Of a stretch of 64,000 bases of DNA, positions 63,942 to 64,000 are shown one piece after another. Both the position numbers and the translations under genes were made by a program. The notes under the pieces were generated by a model. It searched no databases. It was not told where the DNA came from and saw only the letters and a list, made by a program, of their open reading frames with translations. The stretch's first letter is position 1; each line of letters starts with the position of its first letter. Source of the stretch: Sipunculus nudus (lineage: Eukaryota > Annelida > Sipuncula > Golfingiida > Sipunculidae); NCBI GenBank assembly GCA_026874595.1, contig CM049307.1, positions 1 to 64,000 of the forward strand, given 5' to 3'.

Positions 63942-64000
63942 GCGACTATGGCATAAAAGGTATACCGCTTATGTGGTTCGAAAACTACCTGTCTAATCAT
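63315..64000 (+). mobile_element. LINE (non-LTR retrotransposon) fragment, CR1/Jockey-like reverse transcriptase
   Basis: The open frame from 63315 translates into the region before the reverse transcriptase and its N-terminal half. FNHYFTSVG, LKIAAPYIS, FPADWKTARITPIYK, NYRPIS and FLDVKKGFDSLDH occur in the order typical of CR1/L2/Jockey-group LINEs. A stop at 63312-63314 lies in frame just before it, so the endonuclease part is not continuous with it here. The element runs beyond the window; its FADD catalytic box would lie downstream. Confidence 0.88.

Noticed and set aside
63315-64000. Retroviral or LTR-type polymerase
   Set aside because: The NYRPIS and FLDVKKGFDSLDH motifs and their spacing are of the non-LTR (LINE) kind; no LTR, protease or integrase is visible.

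Overview
This is eukaryotic, repeat-dominated DNA from an animal, most likely a marine invertebrate. A lancelet (Branchiostoma-like) genome is my first guess because of the exon-boundary minisatellites and the LINE; a mollusc is a reasonable alternative. Over 90 percent of the window is tandem repeat. The only credible host protein-coding sequence is two adjacent exons of a type-B carboxylesterase/cholinesterase-like gene. The only other coding trace is a broken LINE reverse transcriptase at the right edge. No tRNA, rRNA, CRISPR or bacterial-type gene was seen.

Layout. (1) 1-47218: satellite family A, 37 near-identical monomers of about 1271 bp in direct tandem plus a partial 38th. (2) 47219-58788: satellite family B, nine monomers of 1274 bp, in two sharply separated subfamilies, B-alpha (four monomers, to about 52365) and B-beta (five monomers). 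A and B are diverged relatives. They share a CAAA-rich tract followed by a terminal hairpin, a CTCF-like box, an RFX/X-box-like palindrome and a run of nuclear-receptor-type half-sites. Every change of array type (A to B-alpha, B-alpha to B-beta, B-beta to flank) falls just after a hairpin and shows two hairpin tails in a row. (3) 58789-58866: a solo tail of a third type (C), then about 360 bp of unique sequence. (4) 59231-60990: a minisatellite of about 115 bp whose unit contains the 5' edge of the first esterase exon. (5) 61025-61199 and 61427-61623: the two esterase exons, joined by a 227 bp phase-2 intron. (6) 61624-62666: a second minisatellite, unit 85 bp, whose unit contains the 3' edge and splice donor of the second exon. 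(7) 62667-63314: unannotated AT-rich sequence. (8) 63315-64000: LINE reverse transcriptase with one frameshift, running off the window.

How it fits together. If the esterase gene is intact, the satellite blocks lie in its upstream intron or 5' flank, since no earlier exon is visible in the 61 kb before the acceptor at 61024. The two exons sit between two minisatellites, each seeded on the outer splice boundary of the exon pair. The satellites encode no plausible protein and are best seen as non-autonomous, hairpin-ended repeat units. Their recurrent transcription-factor-like boxes are sequence observations; binding is untested.
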